Counted from the first letter of the stretch, positions 1 to 12,129 are shown. The stretch is DNA of 64,000 bases from Rhipicephalus microplus (GCF_043290135.1 NC_134702.1:76266417-76330416); one strand, 5' to 3'. The notes: generated by a model not told the origin, from the letters alone. A program made the numbers and translations.

Positions 1-151
1 ATGAAGAACTAAAGTGGCCACGCCATTGACTGAGGATAACGTACAAAGGAACCCTCATTATGGGGTAAACCTAGTGTACCATGGTGCTTTCCGCCCCAAG
101 ATTTTCAATGATTGATAACAGAGCACACGTACTCATCTTAGAACCTCGGTT
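1..151. other. Unassigned flank
   Basis: Short AT-leaning sequence before the first SINE. Nothing recognisable. Confidence 0.6.
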
Positions 152-169
152 AATCAGCATGTCGAAATC
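152..169. repeat. Target-site duplication of SINE copy 1, left
   Basis: AATCAGCATGTCGAAATC, matched 17 of 18 by 409-426 on the other side of the SINE. Confidence 0.88.
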
Positions 170-408
170 GCCCCGCCGCGGTGGTCTAGTGGCTAAAATA
201 CGGCTGCTGACCCGCAGGTCGCGGGGTCAAATTTTGGTGGTGGTGGCTGCATTTTCAATGGACGCGGGAATGTTGTAGGCCCATGTTCTCAGATTTAGGT
301 GCACGTTAAGGAACCCCAAGTAGTCAAAATTTCCGGAGCTCTCCACTACGACGTCTCTCATAATCATATCATAGTTTTGGGACGTTAAACCGCACAAATC
401 AATCAATC
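170..408 (+). mobile_element. Ruka-type tRNA-derived SINE, copy 1
   Basis: Non-coding retroposon moved by LINE enzymes. It opens GCCCCGCCGCGG, has an A-box-like TGGTCTAGTGGCTAAA and a mutated B-box-like GGGGTCAAATTTTGG, then a body shared with the copies at 5961, 60846 and 61100, and ends in AATC repeats. An 18-bp direct repeat flanks it (152-169 and 409-426, one mismatch), so the ends are well fixed. Naming it Ruka relies on remembered family knowledge; the tRNA origin is visible in the sequence. Confidence 0.9.
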
Positions 409-426
409 AATCAGCATGTCGAGATC
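409..426. repeat. Target-site duplication of SINE copy 1, right
   Basis: AATCAGCATGTCGAGATC. It directly follows the AATC tail of the SINE and differs from the left copy at one base. Confidence 0.88.
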
Positions 427-2460
427 AACTTCAGGTGTAAAAGCTAGAATCTATAACGTCTCACACTTCATTCGGATAGAACGGCTGCTTCTCAAGAACG
501 ACAAACCAGTAACTCAGAACATCTTCTATAGCTTATTAATAACAGAAGCATCTAGACGGGCATACAGTTTCTGGTGACTTCAAAGTCATGTGCATGACCG
601 TATATACAGGAACAATCTTATCGTACAGCTCCCACCACGATTCCAACAGGGCAGGAGAGTGACCAACAAAAATCATGAACCACCCTAAATTAATTCTGTG
701 TAACTTTATTCTCTATAGTGTTGTTAAGTATAAGTCTCACGGGTCTTTGAAATGAAGTGGCAGATTTTTGAGGTTGGAGGGTTGCAAGCCTGTGATGCTT
801 CTGCATGCAAAAAACTGAACCGGAGCGCAAAACAACTACGTCGGCTAAAGCCTTTCCAGCCTTATCGGGAGTGTTTTGTATAAACATGCCAACTGATACG
901 ACATAACAGTGCTGAGCGACTTGCAAGTCTATCATGAGGGTCCTACGTCCAAGAAGCTTGAGATGTCATTTCGTGCTCGCACAGGTCTACATACGCTGAC
1001 GTCGCGCACGCTGGGCGCCACAAGCCATTTGTTAAATGTGTGGTGGGTGAGGGCTACGAAACATTGTTGACATGAGTTAATGTTTATATAGCCAAACTGG
1101 CAGAAGTGTCAATGACCAATTAGAACTCGGGTTTGTCAAACAACCATACAGTGTCATAATGGCCAATAAAATCACAGTTAATTGGATAAATCTGAGCTGT
1201 CAAAGGTTTTATGAGGTAAACCGCGGCACTGAACTGAGGAAGACGGGACAGGAAGAAGCACTAACGTTCGACAAAGTTTCACTCGTAGCCGCATCCCTGA
1301 ATATCGTCAATTCGTTACTGTGCTTAAGTTTATAAACGTATTACACCGACCATGTGACAAAGCTACCCTTCTTGTTCTTTATTTCTTTGTTTTGCCCATC
1401 ACACAGTATATAGTATTACAGTGCACAAACAGCCCATAACTCACCGGTATATATTTTGACAAGGGTAGCTTGCTGATATCTATGAAACTATTCTCTTTGT
1501 TACCAACAAGCTGCCCTTGTTAAAACTTTTACCGATGAGTTGTCTGCTTTTTTTTTAATTTTATCGGAAATGCAGAGTTCTACGGACAGCCGGAGAGGCA
1601 GATCCTACTTTCAGGAGTGATTTTAAACGAGCATTGCCGTAGGTTGTAAGATTAACACGCTGAAACACCAATCCAGGAACTCTGTGTCTGCGCCTGCTGT
1701 ATCACTTAAGGACTTACAGTGCTGGTAGAAAATTCGCAGGCCATCCTCCGTTAGGAATCCATAGGATAGTGGTCTACGAGCTTTTGACCCCCTCCCCCAT
1801 CTGTACATATCCGCATAAATGTAAACGGCAGAACCCTAATAATATACTGCGCACTTTATCAAAAGGAACAACGGTACTTTTGTAAGTACACTCATAGACA
1901 ATGGAAACGCGAATAGAAAACTACAAAGCATAATAGGTCATAGTGTGACATCTTACAAGCACTACATCGAACCACTGAGGCTATGGTTAATAGAGATTGT
2001 GTAGGCCTGAAATTAAGCGTGCTAGCTGAAATAATGTTCACGTTAAGCCTACTCGCGAAAACGAACGAAGAAATTCATTTTGAACTTGATTTCATTACAA
2101 ATTAATAGACTTGCTAGAAGTAGCCAAGGTTATTCTGAAACTATTCATTATCTGATTATTGAATACTCATTAAGTAGCTTACCACTGTTGACGTGCAATT
2201 TTGTTCTTGGCCACTATCGTATGGTGTGAAGCCGTCAACTTTTCCCCGGTAGACCTTCGGGATACATGTGCTGTTGTCCTGTGGAAAATGAGAACCGTGA
2301 TTAGGCTCCCGGCGATTTGTATGTTTAACTACCACGTCTGTGCAAGCTCTCCCTGAAGCAACTTATCATTCTTTGGAAAATCAATGGTTTCCGGAGATGG
2401 TAGGTTTAGTACAGATGGTTGTATAAAGCTGGCATTCTGTCATAAACCTGTAAGCTAGTT
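427..2460. other. Anonymous intergenic DNA
   Basis: About 2 kb of AT-rich sequence. The longest open frames are under 85 codons, mutually inconsistent and without motifs. No gene or repeat identified. Confidence 0.6.
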
Positions 2461-2462
2461 TT

Positions 2463-2716
2463 AGGGGCGAAGCTCTTTAGGGTGGAGCGATGTCTGCCAT
2501 TGTTCCCCGATGACGATGACAGTGGTGACGTTGAAGAACAAGCGCGTTCCAACGCGCTTGTTGAAGAACAAGCGCATGGCTGTGGAATTATCATCATCAT
2601 CATCCAGACCACAAGTTGTCTTTCTGCCATCACGTCCCAGCACATTCAAGTTACCCACTATACTTCGCATAACTCAACAAAAACCTTGAGGATATTTGAG
2701 CTTCACCCTGAAGAGT
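2463..2716. repeat. Possible short inverted-repeat module
   Basis: TTAGGGGCGAAGCTC at the left reappears, inverted and mutated, as GAGCTTCACCCTGA at the right. The left end resembles the heads at about 26217 and 46545. A small ATC triplet run lies inside. No target duplication was found, so it may be chance plus a shared head motif. Confidence 0.35.
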
Positions 2717-2721
2717 AGAAC

Positions 2722-4324
2722 TTGATAACGTATTCGGGCCCAGTGTGCATCTGCTTCTGAAATGTCTCGAAAATGTCTCAACTATGCCGCAAGGAAACTA
2801 ACGTCTTTGCATGTAAGTGGCCGTTTCAAACTATTCTTGAGTGCTCCTTGCAAGTATAGTTGCGAAGTGCGCCCACCACACCACTCTCTTTTGTTTCCCG
2901 AATCGGTAAGATGCCCTCTACTGGTCCGCAAGGCAACTCGCACATCTGCACAGTTACTCATATGGTTGGTGCTGGTGCTGACAGTCATGATTAGTTCGGA
3001 GCGCAATGTGAAGGGCGTGCCTTTAAAACACCAACTTGCTACGCAATTTACATGTTACTACGCCTGGAATGATTCACCTCTTCCAGCTGCCACGCAAGAA
3101 AGCAGAATGCAATAACGTTTTCAAACCGTGTTCATAACACTTTCAGAATCGCTAGTCCAACTGCGCCTCTCGGTGGTGATTCTAAACTCTGCCGACAAAA
3201 GAGCTATGGTGCATACGCCATCCAATTATTGGCTTTATTTGCATCTGCCTCGAATATTGGCTAGCGTACATCATGAACTTTTTGCTCACAACGAAAGACA
3301 CCGCCACCGTCACCGACATTGCCATTTCTTCGAAAGGAGCTTTTTAACGGGCGTAAGAAAAAGTGACCACAGCCGCGGTCACCCTTGAGCGCGAACATAC
3401 CGAACTTGCCATAAGGTGACAACGCAGCACGTGAAAAGTGTGACTTGTCTGCTAAGATCGCTATTAATATTACGTGCGACTGCACTCTACTGATCCCCCG
3501 CCGCCTGTGGTATCCGCAACGGGCTTTTCGAGCGATGGAGGGCAGCCGCTGCATTTCATCTGCACTGCAGTCGCTATCGTTAGCTGCCCTCACGTGCCTT
3601 CACTCGCACATTGAACGCACAACTCGAGGGGCATTGTTATTGCCTTTATGTACTGTACGAAACCTCGTGGTGGCGGCTTCATCATGGCAAAGTACGTCTG
3701 GGTGGTTCATGTAAGTGCTATTGCAGTTAAATTACGGCAAGAAGACGACCATCTGTCTCAAGGCATTCTTTAGGGTGGAGCTGTTCATCTTTTTTGTTGC
3801 ACTGCATAGCGTGAATAAAAGGCATGCCTAGCTATGATTTCTCGCCGCATTCCCAGAATATGCTTGGTCAAATCAATGAAGACAAGCAGGGCTAACTTCA
3901 AGCCAACTAGCCCAGGCCATCTTGACGCCAAACTAATAGGACCATGCTGGGGACTTTAAATAAGACCTTGTGATCATATTATTATTACCAATAGGTCAAT
4001 AAATATATGTTGAATAAGACGTTGCTAATAAGCTAGGTTATTCACATGCTCTGCTGTAAGCCCATCTTTGCACCATCAGTTGCCCCTTCTTTTTGCTGGC
4101 CACTTCTCTTTGCTCCAGTAGTCGAAAAAAAATAAAATGATCACTTTAGAATACAGGCTGCCCTATAGTCTCAAAACAGTGCTTACGAGGTCACTGGAGC
4201 TCGCAAGATATATTTTGCGGGAAAGAGTTATTGAGAAATGTAAAGTGGCATGTACCCTGAAAGGCTTCTATGGGAATAATCGGGGGTGTCCTGAAATCGC
4301 TTTCCCAGAGGAGCTCTCTAATTT
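2722..4324. other. Anonymous DNA with moderately long uninformative ORFs
   Basis: Open frames of 117 codons (2762-3115, plus) and 110 codons (3261-3593, minus) overlap frames on the other strand and show no domain, signal peptide or codon consistency. The 3000-3700 part is more GC-rich than its surroundings. No gene is supported. Confidence 0.5.
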
Positions 4325-5245
4325 GCACATTTATTTGTTTATTTGTTTATTTATTTATTCATTCATTTATTATATATTTAGTTATTTTTTTATTTGCAAT
4401 AATGCCAGTCTCTATTCAGACCATAGCAGATGGGCACATTGTACAGAGGCTATGATTGCTCATCATAGTAACAAATCAGTATTACAAAAAATAAGAGCAA
4501 CATCAACTTGGCACTTCTCATATTAGCAATAATTACACAACGTGATATAGAAGAAAATACAAGTGCATGCCAAATGGAATGTTGAACCATAAGGCTGCTT
4601 ACATGGCTACTTACAGATAATACAAGTATACAAACTGGCTTTATTACTGACGTCGTTGACCATTAAAAAAAAGCTAAGAATTTATTTCAATTTTGATGTT
4701 AAACGGATACAACAACTCAGTGTTAGTGATGTGAGGGGCAAGCATGTTTAATTCATGGATGGCAACCGGAAAAAAGAATATAAAAACACATTAGTGCTGC
4801 ATTTGAATTGTACTAATGTATGTGTATGTTTGTGCCTTGTGGCTCATGTTTGCGAACAAGACAGGTAATTTGAAATGTTTTTATTTATTAGTTGTGCAGC
4901 AGTTGATAAAGAAATTTTCAACGTGCATATTTGGCGTGTACTTCTAGCATAGAAAGTTAAGAAAGAGTTAGAAGATTAGTGGGTGAGTGTTCACGCTTGT
5001 ATTTGTTGTGGATAAAGTGTGTGGCCTTCCTCTGTACTCCTTCAGTTTTCTTTATGTTTGTGCGGGTATGAGGAAACCACACCTTACTTCCGTAGTCAAA
5101 GATCGGCCTGATGAATGTTTTGTATGCTAGGAGTTTTGTTGGCAAGATTGCCGTTTGAAGTTATCTGCGAAGAAAAAGTAATTTTTGCGTGGCAGATGAA
5201 GTATTGTTACTTATGTGCTCATCCCACCTTAACTCGGACGTAATT
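4325..5245 (-). mobile_element. CR1-like LINE, 5'-truncated 3' end (copy B)
   Basis: Reading minus, an RT C-terminal segment at about 5240-4957 contains L-R-W-D-E-H-I, then L-P-T-K-L-L-A-Y-K-T-F-I-R-P, V-W-F-P-H-T and E-G-V-Q-R-K-A, the usual end of CR1/L2/Jockey reverse transcriptases. One stop interrupts it. A 3' UTR of roughly 550 bases follows, ending in a hairpin at 4403-4427 and an A-rich tail with TAAA/CAAA units (4325-4380 on plus reads TTTA). Only the last part of the element is present, as expected for a 5'-truncated insertion. Clade is inferred from motif style. Confidence 0.75.
4957..5240 (-). pseudogene. Reverse transcriptase C-terminal fragment of LINE copy B
   Basis: The longest open part (4957-5145) encodes about 62 residues beginning P-T-K-L-L-A-Y-K-T-F-I-R-P; the same frame continues upstream past one stop to about 5240. 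It lies after the palm domain, so no catalytic residues are present. It is a dead fragment of a retrotransposon polymerase, not a host gene. Comparable motifs mark CR1/L2 type elements. Confidence 0.75.
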
Positions 5246-5946
5246 TAACTTTACATGCTGCATGTTTCTTAAATGTTTCTGTGTTTCGCCCTCTTCGAAA
5301 AGGGGCCGCTGTAGTCTCGAGATTAGCGGAGCAAGGCCGCAGCCTCGAAGCATCCCCAGTAAGATTTCTAAGTACGGTATTTAAGACTCGTTAATCGGTA
5401 CCCGAAACGTTACTTTCTGAAAACTAAGGCAGCTGTTAAACAAGGCTGTTAGGCGTAGCAGCGCAGTGCAGGTCAATTATTATTGCATGCAATAGACTTC
5501 GAGTTTATTCCTGTCGATGCAATCAAAAACTTCACGGAGACCACACGTGTACTTCATTGAAGTGTTCCTGAGCATTTGCGGCATAGGTATTCACAATTTT
5601 TTACCTGGAAAGCGCCAAAATCATGCCCTTGCGTCGTTGATAATTTTTTAAACACTTTAGAAAAATGAGTGCCAATGACGTAAGATAACTTACAGGTTTA
5701 GCATAACAAATAATTATTTATTTATATTGATTCCCCAGCCACATGCGGTGGACGTATTCGGAAGACTACGGACGTAGCCGAAAAATCGCTGTGACTTCTC
5801 CTATAGAACTCGAAAAATGATAGTATGGGAACACCATCAGTTTGTTACTCCAACGCAGCAGATCGTGGCTGGTTATGGCAAATCAACTACATAGAATAGG
5901 TTGAGTGTCTACTACTAACACGTCCTAAATATATCTCAGAGTAGAC
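5246..5946. other. Anonymous intergenic DNA
   Basis: AT-rich; no coding or repeat structure recognised. Confidence 0.6.
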
Positions 5947-5960
5947 TCAGTGGGATATTG

Positions 5961-6199
5961 ACTGATTGATATGTGAAGTTTGACGTCCCAAAGCCACTAT
6001 GTGATTAGTAAAGACGCCGTCGTGGAGGGCTCCGGAAATTTCGACCTTCTGGGGTTCTTTAACGTGCAACCACATTAGAGCACACGGGCCTACAGCATTT
6101 TCGCCTCCATCAGAAATGCACCGCCACAGCCGGGATTTGATCCCATGACCTGCGGGTCAGCAAGCAAGTACCTTAGCCACTAGACAACCGCGGCGGGGC
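5961..6199 (-). mobile_element. Ruka-type SINE, copy 2
   Basis: On the minus strand it begins GCCCCGCCGCGG at 6199, with the A-box region TCTAGTGGCTAAGGTACTTG and B-box-like GGGATCAAATCCC. It ends in ATC-type repeats near 5961. A decayed target duplication may be present: TCAGTGGGATATTG (5947-5960) against TCACAGTAGGCTATTG (6200-6215). Confidence 0.9.
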
Positions 6200-6795
6200 T
6201 CACAGTAGGCTATTGTATAGTGCAACGGGTTAGATATGTATGTAGAAAGGACACATGTCCTTATCTAGCCCATTGTGTTGTAAAATATTCTACGATGAAC
6301 GTCCACAAACTTGCCCAGCTCACGATTCTGCAGCATATCTCAGAGCTTGTTTGCTCCGCATGGACGTCACCATCGTGGTCCGATGCCTTTCACAGCTTGC
6401 GATTCTAACGTGTTCTTTTTTAGCTTTTTAGCTTTCAAGATTCTGTCCATTTTGCATTCTCTATTCAATTTTAGCGATAACAATCGCAAGAATACTCTTG
6501 GGGAAGGGCAGCTTTCCGTCGCTATCACTGTCATGGTATGTATGAAGTTCAAATTGATGACATCGCCCTTTGTACAGGATGTTCTACTTGCCTGTAAAAG
6601 CGTGCGAGCATTCTGAATTTGTGCGGCTTACGCAGAGCAGAAAAGAGCCTGTCGTCTCCGTCACAAAAAGAGCGCATGCGAAAACATCGTCGTGCGTGCG
6701 CAGCCAGGGGTGAATGGCTCGTCAAGCTCAGAAACGTGAAAGCAAGTGGCTGAGTAAAAAGGGGGGCGCAGGGGAGGAGTAAGGTATGCTGTGTC
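6200..6795. other. Anonymous intergenic DNA
   Basis: Short frames on both strands (up to about 100 codons), none with recognisable features. Confidence 0.6.
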
Positions 6796-6803
6796 GTTCC
6801 AGC

Positions 6804-7250
6804 CATAGAGTTTCCCAAAATTAACTAGAGGGCACTATGGCGCTGCGATTGTTCAGCGACCATGGGAATGATAGGTAGTACACACATTTGCCTAGTCTTC
6901 GTACTTGTGGGTGGCGAATCGTACTTGCGGCTTTGTTTATTGCTGTGTTTAAATTTTGTTTTGAAAAAAAGATTCAACCCTATTGAACTTTGTGACCCAA
7001 TTTGGAAAGGTAATTCGAAAAAGATAGGGTGGTGAAGCACTGTCGCTGAACATCTGCTGATTTTTGCTTCGTGAGAAAACAGCTTCAAGCGACACGAACA
7101 CACACGGATCCTAAAGCAGGCCAGAAGTACGAAGTTTAGACAAATGTGTGTACTACCCATCATTCTCATGCCCGCTGAAGCGCCGTGCATTGAAGCTCCC
7201 ATATACACTAGCACCAGAGTTCCCTATAGTGTATATTGGGAAACTCTATG
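6804..7250. mobile_element. Long-TIR foldback MITE with 8-bp target duplication (hAT-like)
   Basis: The left end CATAGAGTTTCCCAA is the exact inverse of the right end TTGGGAAACTCTATG. Similarity of the two arms continues inward for about 110 bases, including TAGTACACACATTTG and CTTCGTACTT on both arms. The 447-bp unit is flanked by a perfect 8-bp direct repeat, GTTCCAGC (6796-6803, 7251-7258). It has no open frame, so it is a non-autonomous DNA transposon. An 8-bp duplication fits hAT, P or Merlin; hAT is the commonest choice but is an inference. Confidence 0.9.
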
Positions 7251-7258
7251 GTTCCAGC

Positions 7259-7817
7259 AGCATGCGACCTTTGCTTATGTGTCAATACACCTTCACGCGC
7301 GCTATTTGGGCAGACTATAAGAAACCGACCGCAAGCTCGCTGTGCTGTCAGTGCTTACTTCGCGTTTAGCGGTCTGTGAACATGAAAATAGTTTAGTGCC
7401 CTATTTCTCACAAACTGGTGTTTCGATGAGTCAACGCGTGATCCGATCCAGAAGGGTTGGCTGCCAGCCTTACTTCATATACAATTCTCATTTCATGCTG
7501 AAGCATTCGTTTTATGAACCTTGCATCAAAAGTGTTATTTTCTTTGCCTGCGTATAATTAATGAAAAATTCCTTCCTTCGATGTTAGGGCATTGTTCCAG
7601 AGAGTACCACTTGTCGTAATTTATACGCAAAAGCCATAAGTATAGTCATAGTCTAAGTAAGATTACAAAATACTTCAGAGCGCAACTGTTCAAGCTAGTG
7701 CTAAATGACATGAAGGATTATCGTGATCTTCTCGCCCGAGTGTTTGCAATTATTATTCTAACCACGGTATGAATATAGGGCAGGCCTTCGTGGAAGGCAC
7801 TGTGCATGTTCATGTGC

Positions 7818-7821
<4 letters not shown>
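7259..7821. other. Anonymous intergenic DNA
   Basis: No coding or repeat signal recognised up to the GT tract. Confidence 0.6.

Positions 7822-7893
<72 letters not shown>
7822..7893. repeat. (GT)n microsatellite
   Basis: About 36 uninterrupted GT units. Open frames through it read Cys-Val or Thr-His repeats and are artefacts. Confidence 0.98.
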
Positions 7894-7895
<2 letters not shown>

Positions 7896-8735
7896 CTGTG
7901 TTGCTTCAAGTACATTGTTGTGTAAAAAACAAAGAGAGAATGATTTTTGTCTTACCAAAGCTGTGATCTTTGTCGGGAACTGACCACATGGTTCATGACG
8001 CGCTGCCACCAACGCGAAGCCTGCAATATTTCAAATATGAATGAATACGTTTTTAGAAAATTAGTTTACAAATACTTTGTAGAACAATAATTTTCAAAGG
8101 ACTCTTATTTTTTGCATAATTTTCTTTTTTCAAGAAAAAAAAGGTCACACCAAAGCTTTGAAAGTGATCAAACTTCCCGATACTGAATCTTTAGAGACTC
8201 ACATAAGAACACTACCGCTGTCGTGTGCTTCATCCGGTGTTCCTCCGATTTTCCGCTATATACGGTACACCGCCTCCTGTTGTAGCTTTTCTTGTGAAGT
8301 GGCGGAGAAAATCTGAAATGTGATGATGTGTACATGGTAATGAGAAGCTTAGAATGTCATCATACCCGTTCGAAGAGAAATTTGACGCCCGTCAACATTG
8401 CTAGCGCGCACATGTACGCTCAGGTTAGCCATTGAGACTCATCTACACCAACAAAGAGCGTCAGTTGCGAGCAAAGCAAGCCGGACGTGCAATAATGAGA
8501 AGCGTATGTCACACAGGGTCACAGGTGCTAGCTAGAAAATATTTCAACGCGATGCTCAGCAGAATTGGCCCTAATCAAACGTGTTCTTATAATTAAACCT
8601 ATAACCAAAACGTCCATATGATGCAAGCAAGGCAAGTGACAAAACCAAATATGATGCCTGATATTTCACATTTGTACTCCTATATGGTCTGTCTACAGTT
8701 ATGTACTCACACTGCTCTATCCACGAGGAGGTGGA
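7894..8735. other. Anonymous intergenic DNA
   Basis: AT-rich; nothing recognised. Confidence 0.6.
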
Positions 8736-8882
8736 CAAAAACAACAAGAGAGAAGGCAGGGAAGTTAACCAGGCAAGAGAAGGCAGGGAAGTTAACCAGG
8801 CACATAGCCGGTTCGCTACCCTACGCTGGGGGAGTGGGAAGGGAGAGTATAAAGATGAGAGAGAGAGAGAGAGCAAAGACAA
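8736..8882 (-). mobile_element. Short 3' tail of the I-type LINE family, copy e
   Basis: On the minus strand it reads CAGCGTAGGGTAGCGAACCG followed by CTGGTTAACTTCCCTGCC, matching the 3' UTR of the full-length LINE at 21710-21785. The GA run on plus (about 8856-8873) lies on the upstream side of this match on minus, so it is not the terminal CT tail. Within it a 27-bp unit is exactly duplicated in tandem (8749-8775, 8776-8802). Confidence 0.75.
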
Positions 8883-9662
8883 GAGAAAGAGACAAAAAAG
8901 GATTGTTTGTAAATGGTCTATCCAGGGGTCAAACTAAGCTGATGGACTAAAAATAACGCATCGAAGCTAGTAGCTATTAGCTATAGCTTATCAGCCGAGC
9001 TATGCCGTCGGCTTTTTTTTAGTTAGTAAATTTTATATATGTAGTACGCAAAAACATTTTAACATAATAAGTGCACCTATTCAGGTATCGTTACCTCGAT
9101 TGTACAACTAACACTGTTTAGCATAGGCTACAGCAGCGTCTGCAAAGCAATCATTTGTCTTGGCATATGGAACTATTTTTTTTGGTATGCTTGTTAAATA
9201 TCTTAAAAGGAAAAATGCGAAATACTCTGCCTTCGCAACACATATTTTCTGTTTGGTTTTTAACGTTTCTACAAAAATATATTACAAACAATTCAGGCAG
9301 CTCCTGTATTCTCACAATAGAGCAAAATTTTTGAAAGCACTGCTCACAACGTGCAACACACCCATTAGACGAAAAATTTATAATTGGTACACGCATTTGA
9401 AATAGGGCTCTAATTTCTGAGACAGACTTGTGCAAGGCCTGCCTTACTCCATTGCCACCATCTTGCACAATGACTTAACAGGTGCAAAAATACGAGGTCC
9501 ACATTGCTCCAACATAGCAATGCATCAAAGTGTGTTCTTAAACTAAGTTACAAGGCACACAGAAAAAGAAACTGACTATTAAATATTAATTTTAGTCATA
9601 ATTCCAACTTATCCGGAGGCCAAGTAGTATAGAAACCTGGGCAAGTTTGTAACGAATCGTTT
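8883..9662. other. Anonymous intergenic DNA
   Basis: AT-rich; frames of about 80-105 codons overlap on both strands without motifs. Confidence 0.6.
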
Positions 9663-9818
9663 CTGGTCGAGGTAAACAACGCGAAATAACGAGGACAGAG
9701 CAAAGGAAGGACACAAGACGAGCACTGTCTTGTGTTCTTTTTTTCTTCGTTTTTCGCGCTGTTCTTCCTTTCTTTGTTTCCTGCGGTCTTCGTTTCTTGC
9801 GCTGTTTATCTCGACTAG
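9663..9818. repeat. Palindromic foldback element 1
   Basis: The outer arms pair: CTGGTCGAGGTAAACAACGC at the left against the inverse of GCGCTGTTTATCTCGACTAG at the right. The centre is a perfect 9-bp hairpin, ACACAAGAC/GTCTTGTGT, around a 7-base loop (9711-9735). It resembles the foldback at 15575 in layout and sequence style. No target duplication was seen. Confidence 0.8.
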
Positions 9819-10689
9819 CTATGTATCATACCGAGGCTGGACATATGAATAATGAAGCTAGCTGGCCATCGCACAGACCACTGCCTAGCATCTGTAAGTT
9901 GCAGTTAGGAGGTTTTGTAAAACAACGTTGACACTGAAACTCTTGTTCATGCTGTCTTCACAGATCAGAGTGTTTCTAGCTGTTTTTTTTTATTGCACAA
10001 GGTGTTACTTGCCTTTGAAAGCCCGTTGTCTCGCCATCGTAATGTTGTTAGATGTGTTTGGACAGAAACTACTGGCATATATGCTAATATCACCTTACGT
10101 TGAATGTGCTCACCACGCCATTCTTTGTGCAATTCGAAACCTCCATCAAGCGCGAAGGAATTTTGAAGGCATTCACGCATTTATGAATATAGGCATAAAA
10201 AATGAGGCAGCTTCTCACTTAACTGGTTGCAAGCCTGAAAGAAGCTTGGAGCTGGGCGACCTTCCTTATTTCTCTTTATTTTTCTAATTATGTCTTGGTC
10301 TCTTAACTTCCTTTATATTCTGTCATCTATGTTTTTAAGCCTCTTTTGTCTCCACTTATATTTTTTTCTTTCACTCTTGATTTATTTCTCACTATTTGTC
10401 GCAGTTTTTAGGTTTCGCCTTTTTTAGGTTTCGCCCTTTTCTCTCTGTCTCTTTCTCGTGGTTTCTCCCTTTCTCTTTATACTTGTTCGTATTCACTTCT
10501 TGTGTTGCCTCTCATTCTCTTGTCATCTTTCTTTTCACGATACGCTTTCCTGTATCCTTTTTTCTTTTTCTTCCTGTTTGCCCTCAGTTCCTTTTGCCAC
10601 ACGCTTGCTATACGAAACCACACAAGACTTTCTAATATACTCTACCTTGCTATGCACTGCTAGCTTGCCTAGATAACCGAGTGGTTCGT
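9819..10689. other. Anonymous DNA with a pyrimidine-rich block
   Basis: From about 10260 to 10610 the plus strand is strongly C/T-rich with many TTTCTC runs. The frames of 72-79 codons there reflect composition only. Confidence 0.6.
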
Positions 10690-11330
10690 CTGTTTACACT
10701 GAAACCACTGCAATGCAACAAGTGTCAGTTAATTGGTCGTGTGAGCGGGATTTGCAGAAACGTGGTGGTTTGCCCCTGATGTGAAGAGCCAACAGTGCGG
10801 AATCCTGCCGAGCAACGATACTGGCATGTCACAACTGCCACGGATCACATGAAGCTTCATCAAGAGACTGTCCGGCAGTGAAGAAAGAACGGAGCGTAAT
10901 AAAATATATGGTAATGAATAAATCCACACACAGAGAAGCCTCTGATATTGTCAGAATAAGGTCTAGGCAGCACCACATTTCTCTTTCACGGCAACTGCCA
11001 TCACTGTCTTCGCCACCATCACCACCACCAACTAACACGCTGCACTCGGAAAGCCTGAAAGACGTGGAGGGGAGGAAGGTGGTAGTGGATGTCTAGTGGC
11101 CGTTCTTACCCCGACAGCGCGCCCACAGAATGAGGACACAAGATACGACTATAAAGATCTCCGCGACGAAGACCGAGGTCTATTCGCTGCGTTGAGATCA
11201 GTGACCAGCACAATGCGAACACTCCTCACTGAACTCACTACACCATAAGCTCGAAGGGCACTGCAACGTCGGGTACATTGAAGCCATTCCTTGCAAGCCT
11301 ACTTTAACATCATGAATTGCAGTGTACTCC
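10690..11330 (+). pseudogene. LINE ORF1 (gag-like) relic, I-type family
   Basis: This matches the C-terminal half of ORF1 in the full-length LINE at 16587. A CCHC-type knuckle reads C-N-K-C-Q-L-I-G-R-V-S-G-I-C with the His replaced by Arg, aligned with C-F-K-C-Q-K-I-G-H-V-Q-G-V-C. Downstream come V-K-K-E-R and S-T-H-R-E-A (the latter shared with ORF1 of the full copy), then a T-L-L-T-E-L segment that aligns to the end of ORF1. Several stops break it; the longest open part is 10878-11096. Both ends of the original element are missing. Confidence 0.75.
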
Positions 11331-12129
11331 ATCTAAGACAGTCGAAGTCAACAAATACTTTGTAAAAGTTCACAGTTTTATGACTTTCTGGCCATGCTCG
11401 GTACACACTACTATGCGTGCTAGTGTATTACTTTACATCTCCTTCCTTCTCTATTCTTTTTCTCTCCCTTCTTTCGTATAGGATAGCAAGCCATGTTCAA
11501 CCTGGCTACACTTAATGGCGTTGCTTTGGTTTTTTTCTTTCTATTTCTACGACGCTTGCCTTCAGCTCGCTGATTCGAATCGAACCAAGAAACTTCTTTT
11601 GCCAAGAATTCCTCTCAGTGTCTTTGTGTCCCTCATTTGCTCTCCCTTTCACTCTCTGCACTCATTCTCTCATCCATTGGAGTTATCAAATGCCACGCTG
11701 ATCATACGGGCGCAGGTGTTTTGAGATCGAAGCAGAAATTGAAGTTAACAAAGAGGACAACGGTCTCGAAAAGAGCGCGTGATAATTATGATAGTTTTTT
11801 CTTCGCTCTGCACAAAATAAAAGTAAATTTATAGCGCTCTGCAAATATTAAAAAGGAGGCATGGTATGCTGACGAAATGTCAAGCTGGAAATTATTTTCT
11901 CTTTTCCCGTTTATTCGCGTATGAATATGCATTGAAACATCTACCTTGCTAGCCTTTCTCCCACTCTACTTAAAAATCTACTACTTAGATCTAGCCATTT
12001 CATCTAGCTGGGTGACATTATCAGTCTGTTACACGAAATCCTCGTCTTGTGTTTGCAGCAGCATTGCTACAAGTTCAAAGCTCCCAGCACTTTTTGGTGG
12101 AAGAAGCATTCCAGTACTGTAGCTATGAT
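11331..12129. other. Anonymous intergenic DNA
   Basis: Mixed AT-rich and pyrimidine-rich sequence; an AATAAAA signal occurs near 11815 but no gene is attached to it. Confidence 0.6.

Noticed and set aside
2762..3593. 117-codon plus and 110-codon minus frames
   Set aside because: They overlap in an uninformative region, show no domain, and neither has plausible splice or start context.
7718..8012. Thr-His and Cys-Val repeat frames
   Set aside because: Translations of the GT microsatellite on both strands.
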